A stretch of DNA of 64,000 nucleotides from Malurus cyaneus samueli (taxonomy: Eukaryota > Chordata > Aves > Passeriformes > Maluridae), in assembly GCA_009741485.1 (NCBI GenBank), contig CM019230.1:7198469-7262468 (forward strand), given 5' to 3'. Both the position numbers and the translations under genes were made by a program. Positions 23,801 through 37,170 of the stretch are shown piece by piece; positions within the stretch are counted from its first letter, which is position 1, and each line of letters begins with the position of its first letter. The notes below the pieces were generated by a model, which searched no databases, had not been told where the DNA came from, and saw only the letters and a program-made list of their open reading frames with translations.

Positions 23801-26800
23801 AATAAAGCTTTATGATACAGTTCATATAATTTTAACCAATGTTTGCTTTAAACAAAGAGCAAAAGTAAATGTAGATTATTTTAGTGGTATTATCAGAAGC
23901 TTTATTAATTGTCTTTACTATTTCTTTACAGAAAAGTCTATTACACTGAGCTTCACCAAAGAGATGATGCTTCTCAGTGTTACAACAGCCTATACAGGTA
24001 TGAAGCCAGCAGAGTTTCACCAGGGCATTGCTTGGTATTTTAACCCCAAATTGGAATTTAAACCCCAAACTGGAATTTTAACCCCTATCTCTGCAAATAT
24101 TAGTTGGCTATTTTAATTAATTTTGGTTTGCTCATGACATTTCTCTGTCCTGGGAAGTGTTTTTCTATGGGAGGAGGGGTGCACCTAAATCTGCAGGTGC
24201 TGGTTTAGTAAAGTTCTGAGTCCCAAAGTGAGGGTTAGGCAAACTTTACTCACCTGGCTTTTATGGGATGTGATATTACACTATCAATAATTTGTAGATT
24301 GTTTAATGCAGTTGTATTGCATTTGAATTAAAGGAATGTTTGTACATCACACCTTCATTAGAGATTCCTAATGCTCTTCATTTTTGTCTTGGTTCTATTG
24401 GGAACAAGCTTAGCTATTTTCAACTGTTTTTATCATTAGTATTTGCTGTGGCAAGAGTTCTCATTCTTTTTAGCAACTTTTAGTTAAACTTGGTCTGCCA
24501 TCCTTGGTGTACGAGTTGTAAAATGAAAATGCATTTTTGCCATATAAATGATTCTTCCACAAAAAAATACTATAAAATCCTTGAAATTTTTTTTGGTAGT
24601 GTTTCTTGCTCTTTATTTGCATTCAGATGTAGTTTTGTTCATGATCAAATTAGGTGGTTTTTTTTAAAATAAATGCACTTTCAGTACCTAAGCTCTGAGT
24701 CACTGTTATGGAAAATTAGTGTTAGGTGAAAAGAAAAACTTAAATGTGAAAAAAATATAAACACTGCAGTTTACAGTGAGCAATAGAATAGATAAATAGC
24801 AACAGTAACTCTGGAGCTGGGTTATTTCAGCCACTAATCTGAGTTTCTTCACAGCCTCTGAAGTGTTGTGTTAATCCAGATTAACTCACCTGAATTCCCC
24901 TTACAGGTTTAGTGCAGCGAGAATGTGGGGCAACATAACAAGGCAAGGAAGTCAGTCAGGTTTTGATTGAATTTCCTGAAATTTGGGTTTACAGGTGGCA
25001 TAAAAATCAGTCAGTCCAGACCGGGGAAAAAAATATCTGCTGCCATCTTCTGGATCTGGGTCGGTGTTGCCATTTTATGGAGAAGGGAAGCAGAAAATTC
25101 CATAAGGCCAGCAAGGGCTTTTATTCCCAAATTGCTGGTCAGGTTAAGGTGCTCTGAGTGCACCCCTGTTTTTGAAGCCATGCAGTTCAGAGAGGCCAGG
25201 ATGTGTTGTACCAGAGTCTGGGTGTAGCAAAAGGCAAATGATAGAAGTTAGAAAGTTTTCTTTTGAACTGTTTTTCTCTGTTTAGGCATAGCATTTTGCA
25301 TTGTTTTAAATACACTTTTAATTGAGTTGGTATTTTTATGGTGATGGTTGTGTTAGCTGGACTCAGTGGTGTCATCTTCCCTCACTAATGGCAATAGAAA
25401 GAAAGAAGAATTTTAAACAAATAGGAGCAGTTCTTTCTCAATTTAAATTCATTATGTATGTATAGAATTTTAGGATTCTTAGCTGCTTATTGCTATTTGG
25501 GGATGGAGGGACTATGTTAATCTATCAATTGTTTGGTTTCCTTCCAAGGTTTGGTGTTAACATTCTTTTCTGGAGTGTATGGAACATGCATTGGTGCTGT
25601 GAATAGGTTTGGCAGTGAAGAGAAAAGCCTGATTGGTCTCTCTGGTATTTTTATTGGTGTTGGAGAAATCTTGGGTGAGTCTAAATTTGCTACCTTTTGA
25701 TTAGGGTGATGTAGTTCTTCAAAATTTTTTTTTTTTTTTAATTTAACTCAATAGGGTGTTTTGAGCTTCCAGGAATGATTATGTGAATAAAAACCGAAAT
25801 ATTAGCAATATAACTGGCACTGTGGTTCCTTACTGCACTCTGAATTTTACCTTACACTCTGTCAAGTGTATGTGGACCAACATCTGATGCCTATGAATTC
25901 TAATATTCTGCATTCTCTATGGATTAATGTGGAGAAATACGCAAGACTTAAAATGTGAGAAACACTGGGCTGCAGTTATTAGGGAATTTACACCATTTTG
26001 CTATTTCAAATGCTATTTGGAAGTAGTATTATGTTTGCATTAATATTGCTTCTTGAGTGATATAATTTTAAAATTTTTGAATAAATGCTTACACTAAGGA
26101 TTTCTTTCTTTAAAAAGTTTGTCTGTGTTAAATGAGATGTGATATTTGAATAAATTTGGATACAGGTAATGTTCATTGAGTAAATACTGTTCTTTTTCTG
26201 TAGACTCAAGCACTGTGGTGTTTAAAAAAACCCACTGTTCATTAGCAGCTCAGATCCATTGAATTGCATGTTTTTGCAATTAAGAGCTGAGCACAAGGCT
26301 GTCCATTTTCACTTAGTGCTGTTTCGATTCTGAAGGAAACTGGCTGCTGGTTAAATACTTGTTAGAGGTGAAATGTCTTTATCAGCAACCATCTGATCAA
26401 TCTCCTGCCCCATTTTCCTGCAAACTCCTTGGGGCTGTTTACATGTCAGTCAGTCTTTGTTATCCAATATGGAGACCTTTATAATTTAAATTGTCAGTTT
26501 TTCAATCTTCACTTCTGGTTCAATTCCCTCCTCTTTCCTGCTCCTGCAGGTGGAGGAATCTTTGGCTTGCTGAGCAAGAAGAGTCGCTCTGGCAGGAACC
26601 CAGTGGTGATGCTGGGCATCTTTGTCCACTTCATAGCCTTTTATTTAATTTTTTTCAACATGCCAAATGATGCCCCCATTGCTCCCATGGAAGGAACAGA
26701 TCAAGTTGCTTATATGATTCCAAGGTATGCGAGATTTTTTTCCACTTCTTGGTTGCTGTAACTCAGGGTGCATATAAACAGCTTGTTCGTCTACAAAAAA

Positions 26801-28531
26801 TTCCTTGAAGATTTTTTTCTGTGTAGTGACTAACTCCCCAGAAAAAGCTTTCAGGAATTCTGTTTTTATTAAAGGTAGCTATTCCACCAGTGTGCACCCA
26901 ATTTAGTAACTTGAATGGTGTAAGAATAAAAAGCCTGGGGATGAATAATAGCAGTTGTGTCACTTGACAACTGATGTTTCTGACATGTAGCACAATAGCA
27001 AGACCAGCAACTATTGTAGTAGGTGTGAAGAATTCAATTTTATTTTAAAACAGTCTTGGGCTCAGTTTTACATCAGGGAGAACCAGCCTTGCCCTGTTGC
27101 ACTGATTTCCAAAGTCTTCCAGTGCTTATTGTCAAATTCCACTCGGTCTAACTGCAGCCTGTCCCTTCTAGCACTCAGTGTTTGGGGGAGGAGTGTAGAA
27201 AGCTTTCTTACCTCATCATTACAACTTTTTTTGGGGTGTATTTTTGTTGATTTGTGTGAAAATCCTGTATTGTCAGTTTTGCAGACCCAGCTGCTAACTT
27301 GCAATTCTAAGCATTTGTGCAGGTGACTGGTCTTAGCTGGAGTATTTTTCTGCAAAATGAATTGGTATTTCACTAATATTCTTGTCGATTTTGTGAGCTC
27401 ACCTTGTGCCTCAGCTTTTAATCACTGCTGTGTGGGCTTTGTGGCTCCAAGCAGCAAAATGAGTTATTTTGGTGATCTAATTCAGTGTAGAATTGACTGC
27501 AGGTAACAGTAACAGAAGTCTTGGCATTCAAGAAATTAAAGCAGATGAAACTACTCTTTTTGCCAAGCCAGGCATTCCCATTTCTTTTCTAGTGAAATTA
27601 AAAGTGTGATAACTTTCTTCCATTCTCACTTTCCAAATAAGTCTGCCAGAAATAGTTTATAGATCTGTGAGTTGTTTGAATGAATGGCTTTTAAATTGTA
27701 ATTACTTTCTCCTTCAGCAAAGAGGTAGCCATGCTCTGCAGCTTCCTGCTGGGGCTCGGGGACAGTTGCTTCAACACCCAGCTCCTCAGTATTTTGGGAT
27801 TCCTCTATTCAGAGGACAGTGCTCCTGCCTTTGCCATCTTCAAGTTTGTTCAGGTATTACCTAATGCAGCCTTTTGCAAATAGAACTGTTGGGATGTTAC
27901 TGAGTTGGGCTTTTTAATGAGGAGAGAAAAATGTTTCTGTAAAATATTTTACCCTGAGTTTTGGTATAAAATATTTTTGTGACCCTGGAAAAAGTTTCTT
28001 GGGCTGTGATCTTGAAGCTTTGTCTGTGTTGTTTCTAGACATGGTGGTTTGAATTAGCAGAGATTTTAGTAGTGTTTTTACCAGTTTGAAATACCAGCTT
28101 GCAATGCTACAAACACTTTGGAGTTTGGTGTTCATTTTCAACAGTTTAAATGTGTTTAAATAACAAGAAAAAACTAAATCTGTTGTGGGACACGCCAAAA
28201 CATATGTTGAGGTATAATGAAGCCTCAAGATTGTCTGTCTACTACAAAAGCATTCAGAGAGCTTCATATTAAACTGTGTCTGTGTCAGCTGGATAATCCT
28301 TCTGTAGTATCACCAGCCTGGAAATCTCCACTGATAATCTTTTCACTTTGTTTTTCCTCTCAGTCCATCTGTGCTGCAGTCGCCTATTTCTACAGCAACT
28401 ACTTCCTCCTGCAGTGGCAGCTCCTGATCATGGTGATCGTGGGTTTTTTTGGAACAATCACCTTCTTCACGGTGGAGTGGAGAGCAGCAGCAGCTCTTGC
28501 AGCCCGGGGCTCAGACTACAGCAGCATTTGA
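14843..28531 (+). CDS. MFSD11: MFSD11 UNC93-like major facilitator protein, complete
   Basis: MFSD11 is an orphan multi-pass membrane protein of the UNC93-like MFS branch; its substrate is unknown. Thirteen coding exons join in frame: 14843-14938, 16419-16474, 17493-17600, 18032-18111, 18210-18306, 19976-20034, 22187-22328, 23146-23186, 23932-23997, 25549-25674, 26550-26724, 27718-27853 and 28364-28531. The total is 449 aa, equal to human. All junctions are GT-AG with matching phases. The start is MSSEGKKLFNIIILGV, followed by about twelve hydrophobic segments. An N-glycosylation sequon (NNT, about residue 40) sits in the first loop. The central loop (exons at 22187 and 23146, IRKQEDTKAPGDDDSTN region) is acidic and the least like human. 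The protein ends ARGSDYSSI. The 41-nt exon at 23146 is unusually small. The start codon was chosen because a longer frame upstream lacks an ATG. Confidence 0.97.
16581..16666. repeat. 43-bp tandem duplication in an MFSD11 intron
   Basis: Two adjacent 43-bp copies (16581-16623 and 16624-16666) differ at one base (caaac versus cacac). Each contains caatttattggc and aaagcactttaaaacaggct. It looks like a recent local duplication. Confidence 0.9.
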
Positions 28532-29975
28532 TCCCTGTGCCAGGCCTGCTCTCACTGCAGGAACAGTGCAGGCATGATTTTTGGGAAGTATAAAAAGGTG
28601 AAAGAGGTCGAGTTGCTGCGGAGCTTGAGATGAAGGAAGCTGCTACTTCAACTGAATGTGAAACAAGAGGAAAAAAATGCCACATTTGAAAGGCTTTTTT
28701 TTCCTTGCTTTGATCACCTGAATGGGGTGTATGTGTTGTTAAAAATCTGGTATTGGAAATGGAAGGAAATGTAGGGATCCATGTATTGAGCAATTCTCTT
28801 CTGAGTTGTCCCTTTCAGAATGTAATTGCCTAATTTCGCTCTACCATGCATTGCAGAATTACTTTGGGGTTTTTGTCCCTTAAATTATTTTTCCTATATT
28901 CTAGTTCTGCAGACATTTGAATTCCTGTATTGAATAAGTGATATTTTTATAAGGTAGATTATATTGCAGATTGTGTCTGCACAGCTGAAAAATCAATTTG
29001 GCATTGAATTTTTCAACAATTAGATGTAAGGAAGTATTTCTTGGGAAATGTTGCCTTATTCTGTATCACTCAGCTCCTTGCTTCCCAGCCATTTGTTTAT
29101 TAATCTGTTTTGTGTGCCTAAGTTGTCAGATCCATGGGGGGTTTTTGTTTGTTTGTTTTTTTCTTCTGTTTTGGGCTTTTTTGATTTTGGTTGTTTTAAT
29201 TTTTTTGTACGGAAGTCAATCAAGTTGTAGTGTGACATGAAAGATTTGACAAGAATTTGAAGAAATCACCCTTGGCCAGCTTAAGGATGGAATCCCAAGG
29301 TCTGTGAAATATTGATGATGGAACACAGCCTCTGCCTCAGCATCTCAGAATTGAACTGTGTTGGGAAAAGTGCTGGAACTTCCTCAGGGTATTGCTGTAT
29401 GAAGAATCATAATCCACAGAGGACCATAATCCATGGCTTCCCTCCCAGAATCCCAAATAGTTCTTTCGAGTTCAATGGCATTTTCATCATAAAATGATGA
29501 AAATCTGTGATAGGAGCACTAAAATAACTTTAAAAATTACAAATGGCCTCAGAATATGAACTCTCACAATAATATTGCAGTGTTCATTCAGTTGCATACC
29601 TGAAACACTTGTCCTGAGGTGTTTTGTTCGGTCTAGCTTGGGGAAATTGTACTGTAATCTTACTCCACCAAATATGAAAGCAAGGTTACTAGCATAGTAC
29701 CTAAATTTTAATCCAGAGCTGTTATAGATGATATAACAGGCAGTGAGTGCAGCTCACCTTGACTTTATCTGCCTACACAACTCTGAAGCACTTGCAGTTG
29801 TGTTTGTGGGGTGGGCAAAGAGCAGGAGTGGAACACTGAGAAGGTGTTTTTAGACAGTCCATGGAGCTATTTTTAAAAAAGTAGCGTTCACCAACCTTTT
29901 TTTTTATGCACAGTCAGAATGTTAATGTCTTACCTCTAAAGACAAGTTAAATAAATCTCTGCTGGTTACACGTCA
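28532..29975 (+). other. MFSD11: MFSD11 3' untranslated region
   Basis: This is the non-coding sequence after the MFSD11 stop. No coding frame is visible. It contains T-rich stretches (29140-29210). A canonical AATAAA at 29950-29955, followed by a GT-rich segment (gtgttgtaaccgtgt), would end a 3'UTR of about 1.4 kb. Confidence 0.6.
29950..29955 (+). terminator. MFSD11: Candidate MFSD11 polyadenylation signal
   Basis: AATAAA in ttaaataaatctctg, with a downstream G/T-rich element near 29985-30010. It is the best canonical hexamer found between the stop codon and 30 kb. Confidence 0.55.
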
Positions 29976-32900
29976 GTGGCTCCCACGTGTTGTAACCGTG
30001 TAGGTGCTCCCAAGGTTAACCCTGGGCACGGAGGATGGCATCTCCTGTGACATTTGCTGTCACTTTTGCTCTCCAGGAGCAGTTTCACAACTCCCGTGGA
30101 GCACAGCAGAACAGCCGAAGGGGATCTTTTTACAAAGGGATTTTTAAATTCATGGCAGGCTTTTGCTGTGAGATCAGCGAGGTGTTAATGGGGGGATGAG
30201 AGGGCACCTGAACATCCAGCAAGCAGAGAAATCTGGGAGGACAACCAGGAGAGAGAAATCCCAGGAGATTGAATGAATGATGTTAAAGAGAATGAGGCAG
30301 AACATGGATTTGAGTGAGGGGTTACCGAAGCCATTCCAATTTGTCAGGCAGCCTGAGAAAGCTTTCAGTGTTCAATCAATATGTGATTAATGGGACCAGC
30401 AGCACTGCAAAGCCTCTCTCTCACCCACTCCTGGTAGCCTGCAATTTCAAGCACACTACTTTTATATACTAGGCACTACAAAGGTGTAGATTAAAGGATG
30501 CTTCCAGTGATTAAAATTCTCATGTTCCTACACACTTATATTTTCTTCAGAGTACCAAAAGGGATAAAGAGCTTTTCAGATGGGGAATTACTGAATTTTT
30601 TTTTTTCCTACAAACTCTTTCTGGAACCTGTTCTCCCCTCCACAGCAAGACATGAAGGTTCACAAGGAACAGTTTTGTCTTACAGTATATTTGGGGGAAG
30701 AATTATTCTTAGGTCTTGTGATGATGAGTAACTTACAAGTGCTTTTTACACAATGTCATTTAATTGTAAGTGGGTTATGGCTCTTATGAGGTTGCTTTTT
30801 AAATTGATCCCTTTTAATGATCAACTTCTGTGATGTTCATTTGCCATATAAGAATTATATGAACTATTTTATTAGAAATTAAAGAGACTTGCCAAGTTTA
30901 TGTAGTTTGCAAAAGCATTTTGAAACCAACTTAGAGGTATACTAATTAACAAGGTCTTGTGGATTTTCAGTACCTCTGTGAATCTGATGCTTTACTTTTT
31001 TTTTCTTTTTCTCTTTTTGGTCTGACTCAGCATCAGATAATCTTAGAAGGCTGCTCAGAACTATTTATAGGTCATTAAAGGGAAGTGTTATTGCTCTGTG
31101 ACAAATTTTACAAGAAATCATGGCATTTTCAAAGCTGCATCATGGGCAGCTCTTCTTTTTTACTATTAGCTATATAAGCATTGCTTTTGACATTTGATCT
31201 GAAGAGAGAGACCTTGGTTATTCAGGCTGCTGCTAACATATGATTGCTTTTCACTTATTCATGTTTCTTTGATTTGCCAAGAGGTGAAAAATCCTCCCAA
31301 ATACCCCCAGTTGTGAGTTTGGTTGAAAATTTTGGTGTAGCAGTATAAAGAATAACAACACTGACATCCATTTATGATTCAATCTCTTAATCTCAGTGTT
31401 TAATTATCAGTTTACCAACCATGAGGCTGCACCCCTTTCATCTCACCTCAGTGGCCTTTGCACAATTTCATGTTAATCTGAATTGGGAGCTCACTATTAA
31501 ATTAAGTGAGATTAGAAAAAAAGGCTTTTGCTTTATCTGTGGGTTTGTTTTATATTAGAGATTTTATCTTTATAAGCAAAATTATACATTAAGTTGCTTT
31601 GGTTTATTAAAAAGTCCTCTCTCTTTTTTTCCCCCTCATTCTTTTAGGGTGTTACAAAGGTTTGATATCTTGATGTATCACATCCCCAGGCTTTTCAAAC
31701 AAATGGTAAAGAGGAAATGAAAACTGATTTTCTGTACAATTGAGTGCCAAAGAAGCTACAAATTAGTCTTTAATGAATATCATATAAACATATCAATATT
31801 TTTGTCTTACCAGTTGGTTTTAATTTTGATACATGAATGCATGGACTGAGAATTTCTACAACTGTGGCCTTGATTCATAATTAATGATGTATTTTTACTT
31901 CTGTTGTGTTAATTTCATTAGGTACAATCTATGTTAGCAAATTGAGATAAGAAAACCATATATAAATTTTTTAAAAATAATTCTAATTTATAATTTTCTG
32001 CAGGTATTGCTAAACTCCTAAGGGATCAAAAAAAAATCCCCAAAACCCCTTAANCAAAGTCCCTGTCTTAGCAGAAACCCTCCTGTGGTACAGTTATGAA
32101 AAACAAGAAATCCTGTGTTGGTAAATTCTTGGAATGTTTGTGACCATTTTAAAATATCCTGGAGAGAAAACTTCCTGGTGGGGTTTGCTGTGATTATATG
32201 GAAAAATAACTGAAGTGTAGAAGGCCCTAAATTCAGGACCAGGTGCCAGTTAAGCAGACAAAATTCCTTTGGATTTTCTTTAATTCCACAAGTTTACTTC
32301 AGCTGAGAAACTATGATTTTATGGACTCCAACCTAAGTGCCAGTAATTAGTGCTACAGAGGTGCCCCTGTTGAGGAGGGGTGTGTGAACAAAACACTAAA
32401 TACTGTATTTTAGGGCAAACACTAATTTTTTGCTGTCGGTATAAATAGGAAACACAATACTCAGCATCATGCCAGGAGACACAATACCCACCTTGGACTC
32501 CAATTGTGCAAGTGTGTAAGTAAAGACACAACCTTACAATCACAACCATTAATTTTCTTAGTGAAATGTGGTTTTGAAGGCTTTATCCACACCTCCAGTG
32601 CCCCTGTAGCCTCACTCACATTAATTGAATGGCAGCAGCAGTTAATACCATGTTTTCCTTGCTTCCTGTCTAACATGCAGGCAAAAATAATAGAAAATGG
32701 GATAATTTAAGAGATGGAGCTGAATTGGGAAGTTTGCTGCTTTACAAGCACTTTGCCCTTCTGATATGACCACACTGGTTCAAAAGTAAAATTGAAACTG
32801 TTGTGATTTTCGTGGATGAATTCAGAATGGTGCCTTGATAATTTTAACCTCCGAGGATGTGTTACTACCATGGAGAAGCACCAGTAAGAGTGGGGAAAAC

Positions 32901-34125
32901 ATCCCTAAAGTGCAATAAAGAGTAAATCTGGAAGTGAGGATTAGTCTCTGTAGGCACATGAAGGGGGTGCTTTGTTCAATTGTGCATTGGAAATCGAGAT
33001 TTCTCTTTAGTTCACACTTTCTCCGTTAAGTTGGTTATCTCAGCTGTTGAGTGTCTTCTTCCAAGCTCTCCCTTCTCTTTGGTTTACATTTTGACACTGT
33101 GCAGAATTCTTAAATGATTGAGACTTTTTTACCTTAATAAAAGGTGTCCTTGGTTTTGAATTGGTGATAATTGAGAGAAGGCTCACTCCGTGATTATCCC
33201 GAATGGAATCCCTGATTTCAAGTGCGTGTACCGACTCTTCCTTTCATGGTCACAACCATGCAAATAAAAGCGCATTACAGGCATTGTTTTTGTTAATGGG
33301 CTCGTTAAATTGTCGGAATTGCTCTTGTCACCACTTTAAACAGTCGTGCCAGGGGCTGTGGGAGTGGGGATAGGCTCTGAACTGATGGCTCTTGGAAGTG
33401 CTTTGTAAGAGCCTGCTTAAGGAAAGCTAAGTGTTTGGTTTAGCGCTAAGCAGTCCTTTGGAAATGCTTCACTCTCGTCTAGACACACATCAGTGGAGCG
33501 TCTCGGGGAAATCAGTGGTGCTTCAGCCTGAGACAGTTCCCTTGTCCTGTCTGAGAGCCCATCTTAAGGAAACTGGTGCTGTTGTTGAGAGGAGAATGTG
33601 CCTAATGTTGGTTTGGGGCTCTATTTTGGTTCCTTTTCCAGTATCCTTCCCCATTACTTCAGCTATTTTCCTCCTAACTTAAGTGTTCTTCTCTGAAAGG
33701 CTCCATAAAATCAATCAGAATTATGGAGTGCTTAGGCCCGGTTTATTTTAAATTAAATGTGCATGTGGAGGACTTTGTCCAGGCTAAAATTCAGGATTCA
33801 GTCCTGCTTCATTCTGCGACTGAAGGGCATGGAGGGAGCAGCAGGGAGCAGCTCTGCTGCCTTTCATTTGGCTGGATAATGAAATAATAAAATTGCGGAG
33901 GTGAAGATGCTCTGGGGAGGTAACAAGGAAAAGGCCAATACAGAATTCTGCCTGCTGCAGTTTTCACTCGAGATCCAGTAATCTGCACATTCATCATAAT
34001 CCACCGTGGTTTCACCAGTGTGATCTTTGGATGGCCTTGGCACTCTGATTTCTGAGGAAAAGAATTTGTATTCAATACCTGACTGTACAATCCTTTCTGT
34101 GAACAAATAGAAAAGAATCTTGCAG
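29976..34125. other. Intergenic sequence downstream of MFSD11
   Basis: This is AT-rich gene-free DNA with no frame resembling a protein. There is a single ambiguous base (N) at 32054. The block at about 31040-31290 has few low-complexity runs and looks like a possible conserved non-coding element. No CR1 or LTR is recognisable here. Confidence 0.5.
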
Positions 34126-34565
34126 GTTAACTGAAGCGGGACCCTGTCCGGAGAGCAGAGCTGAGTAAGGACAAAACACTGATACTGATAGAAATTGTTC
34201 TTTCTTTATTGCTCAAAACTGTCCATTATATACTTACTAATAATGTTCAGCGCTTAACTCAGCTCTGCTATTGGTTACATACAATTGTCAATGTGCTACA
34301 ACCTACAGCTAATCTGTTATCATGCTTCAGGCTCATGAAGGCTCTGCCTTGCCTGCGTTTTTCTGCATCCTGTTATGCTTCCCTTTGTTTTGTTGCATAT
34401 TCTTGTCTTTAAAAAACACTTCAGAGTTGTTTTCAAGACTCTGTTGCAAGGTTATTACAATAGCCAACACCCTTAGTACTTCCAGCGCTTACAAGGCCTG
34501 GATTGTTCATAACAGTCAAATACAAGTCATGCCCATTCTCATATAAAAATTCCTCTACAGTTAAC
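34126..34565 (-). mobile_element. Solo LTR of an endogenous retrovirus (ERVK-type) with target duplication
   Basis: The LTR body is 34132-34559 (428 bp), flanked by identical 6-bp direct repeats GTTAAC at 34126-34131 and 34560-34565. The ends obey the TG...CA rule (minus strand starts TGTAGAGG and ends GCTTCA). On the minus strand a TATA-like GTATATAATGG (34232-34222) is followed by an AATAAAG signal (34210-34204), giving the expected U3-R order. No internal gag, pol or env is present, so this is a recombined solo LTR. A 6-bp duplication is typical of ERVK/alpha-betaretroviral integrases. The family name cannot be assigned by eye. Confidence 0.85.
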
Positions 34566-37100
34566 TTTTGCTGTACACAGCTCTTTGAGTCTTGGATAAA
34601 AGGATATTCAGGAGTTTGCACTTCAAAGTTAATCATGAAGGGAGGAAAAAAATAGAAGGTTTGTGCCTTAAATGAAAATGTAATTCTGTCATATGAGAAG
34701 GAAATTGGTATTTAAGGTCACTTAGTGAAATTAGCTCCAATTAAGCATCCTCTCTAAATGCAGGGCTTTTTGTCAGAGCCACTCATCTTGTGCTAATGCT
34801 TGACTTGCTGAGTTTATGATTATTAATCTGTGTAAAAAACTCTAAAACACCTAAACCCAAACAGGTCATTATCTGTGTAATCAGCTGTTGAAAGGAGCTT
34901 TGCTGCCATACATCATTATTTGTTTTGTGCTCACAAAATTGTGGCTGCGGTGCAGAGCACTTGTTTCACAGCTCCAGAGTTGAGTGATGGTGCTGAGGAG
35001 GTGTTTCCTGTGTTGGATGCTCAGGGCTGTGCTCTGAACTCCTGTGCCATGGGATTGAGGGGTGGGGGCTGGAAACAGAGGCAGTGGAGAGAATCAGAAA
35101 TGCTGGAGTGTCCCTGCCCTGTCCCCACTGCCTGACCGATGGAGGAAAGTGCAGCTGGAGGACAGCTCAGCCTTTTCCCTTGCTGGAATTCCTCCAAATC
35201 CTCATCTAAAATTTGCAGGCCAAGCGTTCTTTTTGCCCATTGTACCTATTCCCATACAATATATCTGTAAAGGATCTAAATGACCACTGTGGTGTATTCC
35301 TGTGCTCAGCTCGACACCAGGCAAACCCAACACCTTCGGTTTTTCTCTCTGTGGAGGTGACCCAGCCATGGAAGTGGCTGCTCTTCCTCCTTGCAGGGTT
35401 GGGATTTGTGACAGGTACTTGTGCTGCAATTGGAAGTTCTGGAGAAAATGGGGCAGGAGTGAGCCTGAAAAATGAGCGTTGCAGTGTTCGTGTTCATCTT
35501 CCACCCTTACCCCGCTGCAGTGACAGAGAGCAGCACTCACAAGCACAGCTCCATGACATTTATGAATAATTATAATAATTACACTTCACAAGAGCTTAAT
35601 TCTGCTGATCCTCAGCCGTGTCAGTGAGACACAAAGCGCTGCCCTTTGGCAGGGACAGGACTCAGCCCTGTGGGCGTTCAGCAGGATCTGCATGGGATGG
35701 AGCCTGCCTGCGCTCCTGATCCCACAGACAGGAGGAGAAATGCTCCAGGGGAAGGAGAGGGCATTGTGTACACTGGGCTTCACTTCATGCAGAAAGGAAT
35801 TGGAGTGAAAGTTTGCTGGCTGGTAACAATATTTATGATGTGCAGCAAACAAATAAACCACCTGCAGCGGGGATTGCGAGGGGAGGATGGCTTGAAATGC
35901 TTCCAGACTGAAAAGTTCGTGTTCAGGTGTTCTTTCCTGGGTTAAAACACCTTTGTGCTGAGGGAGGTCCTTTTAGTGAAGGTGCTCGTTTGGGTTCCAC
36001 GGGCCTGTGCCCTCGCTGGGGGTGGCACTGGCAGAGCTGTCCCTTGTGCTGCTCCCAGCCAGGGGTGCTTGGGTACCCCAGTGGGTCAGTGTGGATGGAA
36101 CTCCAGGCTCAGGGATGCATTCCTGGGGCTGGCACGAGGTCATGGACAATCAGACCCTCCTCTTACCCCCATGTGCATTTTGCTTTCCCCAGGCAGGGGA
36201 AGTTTTGCTCGGCATTTGTGACTGGGCTGGTTCCCAGAGCATAAACTGGGCAGTTTTACACATACCAGTATGAGCTGTGGGGAAAGAAGATACATCTGCA
36301 TGGTCTTTCTTGGCTTTCCAACACCAGCTTATCCAGGCTGTGGGTCTGAATTCACTGTGGGATCAAAGCCAAAGATTTCAGATTGTGATGGAGCTAAAGG
36401 CTGCAGCAACACATGGTCAGGAGGGGTTGGTAACAGGCCAGGTGGGAAGCAGAGGGAAGTGCTAAAATATGTAGGAGGAAAACAAGAAAACAAGAGGATT
36501 ATTTTTCATATTCAGGCAGCCAGAAGTTCTGAAATGATGTTGTGTTGATAGGGAGCAGCACCAAGGGAGCAGCAAAGCTCGGGTTCTGCTTGTCTGGGCA
36601 GATGAACCTGTGAGCCAGCCTCGTGCAGAGCACAGAGAGCTCCCTGCCAGAGTCTTCAGTGCCTTCTGAACTCACAGCGTGTCGTGGTGCGCTTTGGTTT
36701 GCCTCTGTGTGAACATGTGTCACCTCATTCGGAGGGGAAAGAAAGGTCATGTTGCTCCATTAAATATTAAAGCTCTCTTCGGCTGGTGATGAAGCCGTGA
36801 GGTGGCAGCTGCTCAGGCTGTGGAATGAAAGAGTGAGGATGCCCTGGGTGGTTTTAAGCAGCTGAAAGTGCAGTTTGATGGTCAATATTTTCCTGAGGGG
36901 CTTTATTTAGCAAGAATGATGTTATTCTCCAGTCATTGACTGAAAAAAACTCTCAAATGAACTTGTTTTGTTTCTGGCGGAATTAAAGGCTTAGTATATT
37001 GATAATGCTTAACTGTGGAAACTGGTCAATATTTTCTACTGGGAAGTACTGCTGGAGAATATTTGATTTGTTTTTCCTCTATTAATATATTCCTTCCCAG
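34566..37100. other. Intergenic sequence
   Basis: No gene is recognised. Open frames here are short or GC-driven and show no domain. Composition rises gradually in GC from about 35 kb. No identifiable interspersed repeat. Confidence 0.5.
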
Positions 37101-37170
37101 AAAAAAAAAAAAAAAAACCAACAAAAACAAAACAAAACAAAACAAAACAAACAAAAAAAAAAACGAAAAC
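37101..37170. repeat. A-rich simple repeat (A)n/(AAAAC)n
   Basis: An A run of about 17 bases is followed by several AAAAC units and another A run. It could be the degraded poly(A) tail of a retroposon, but no body is recognisable next to it. Confidence 0.85.
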
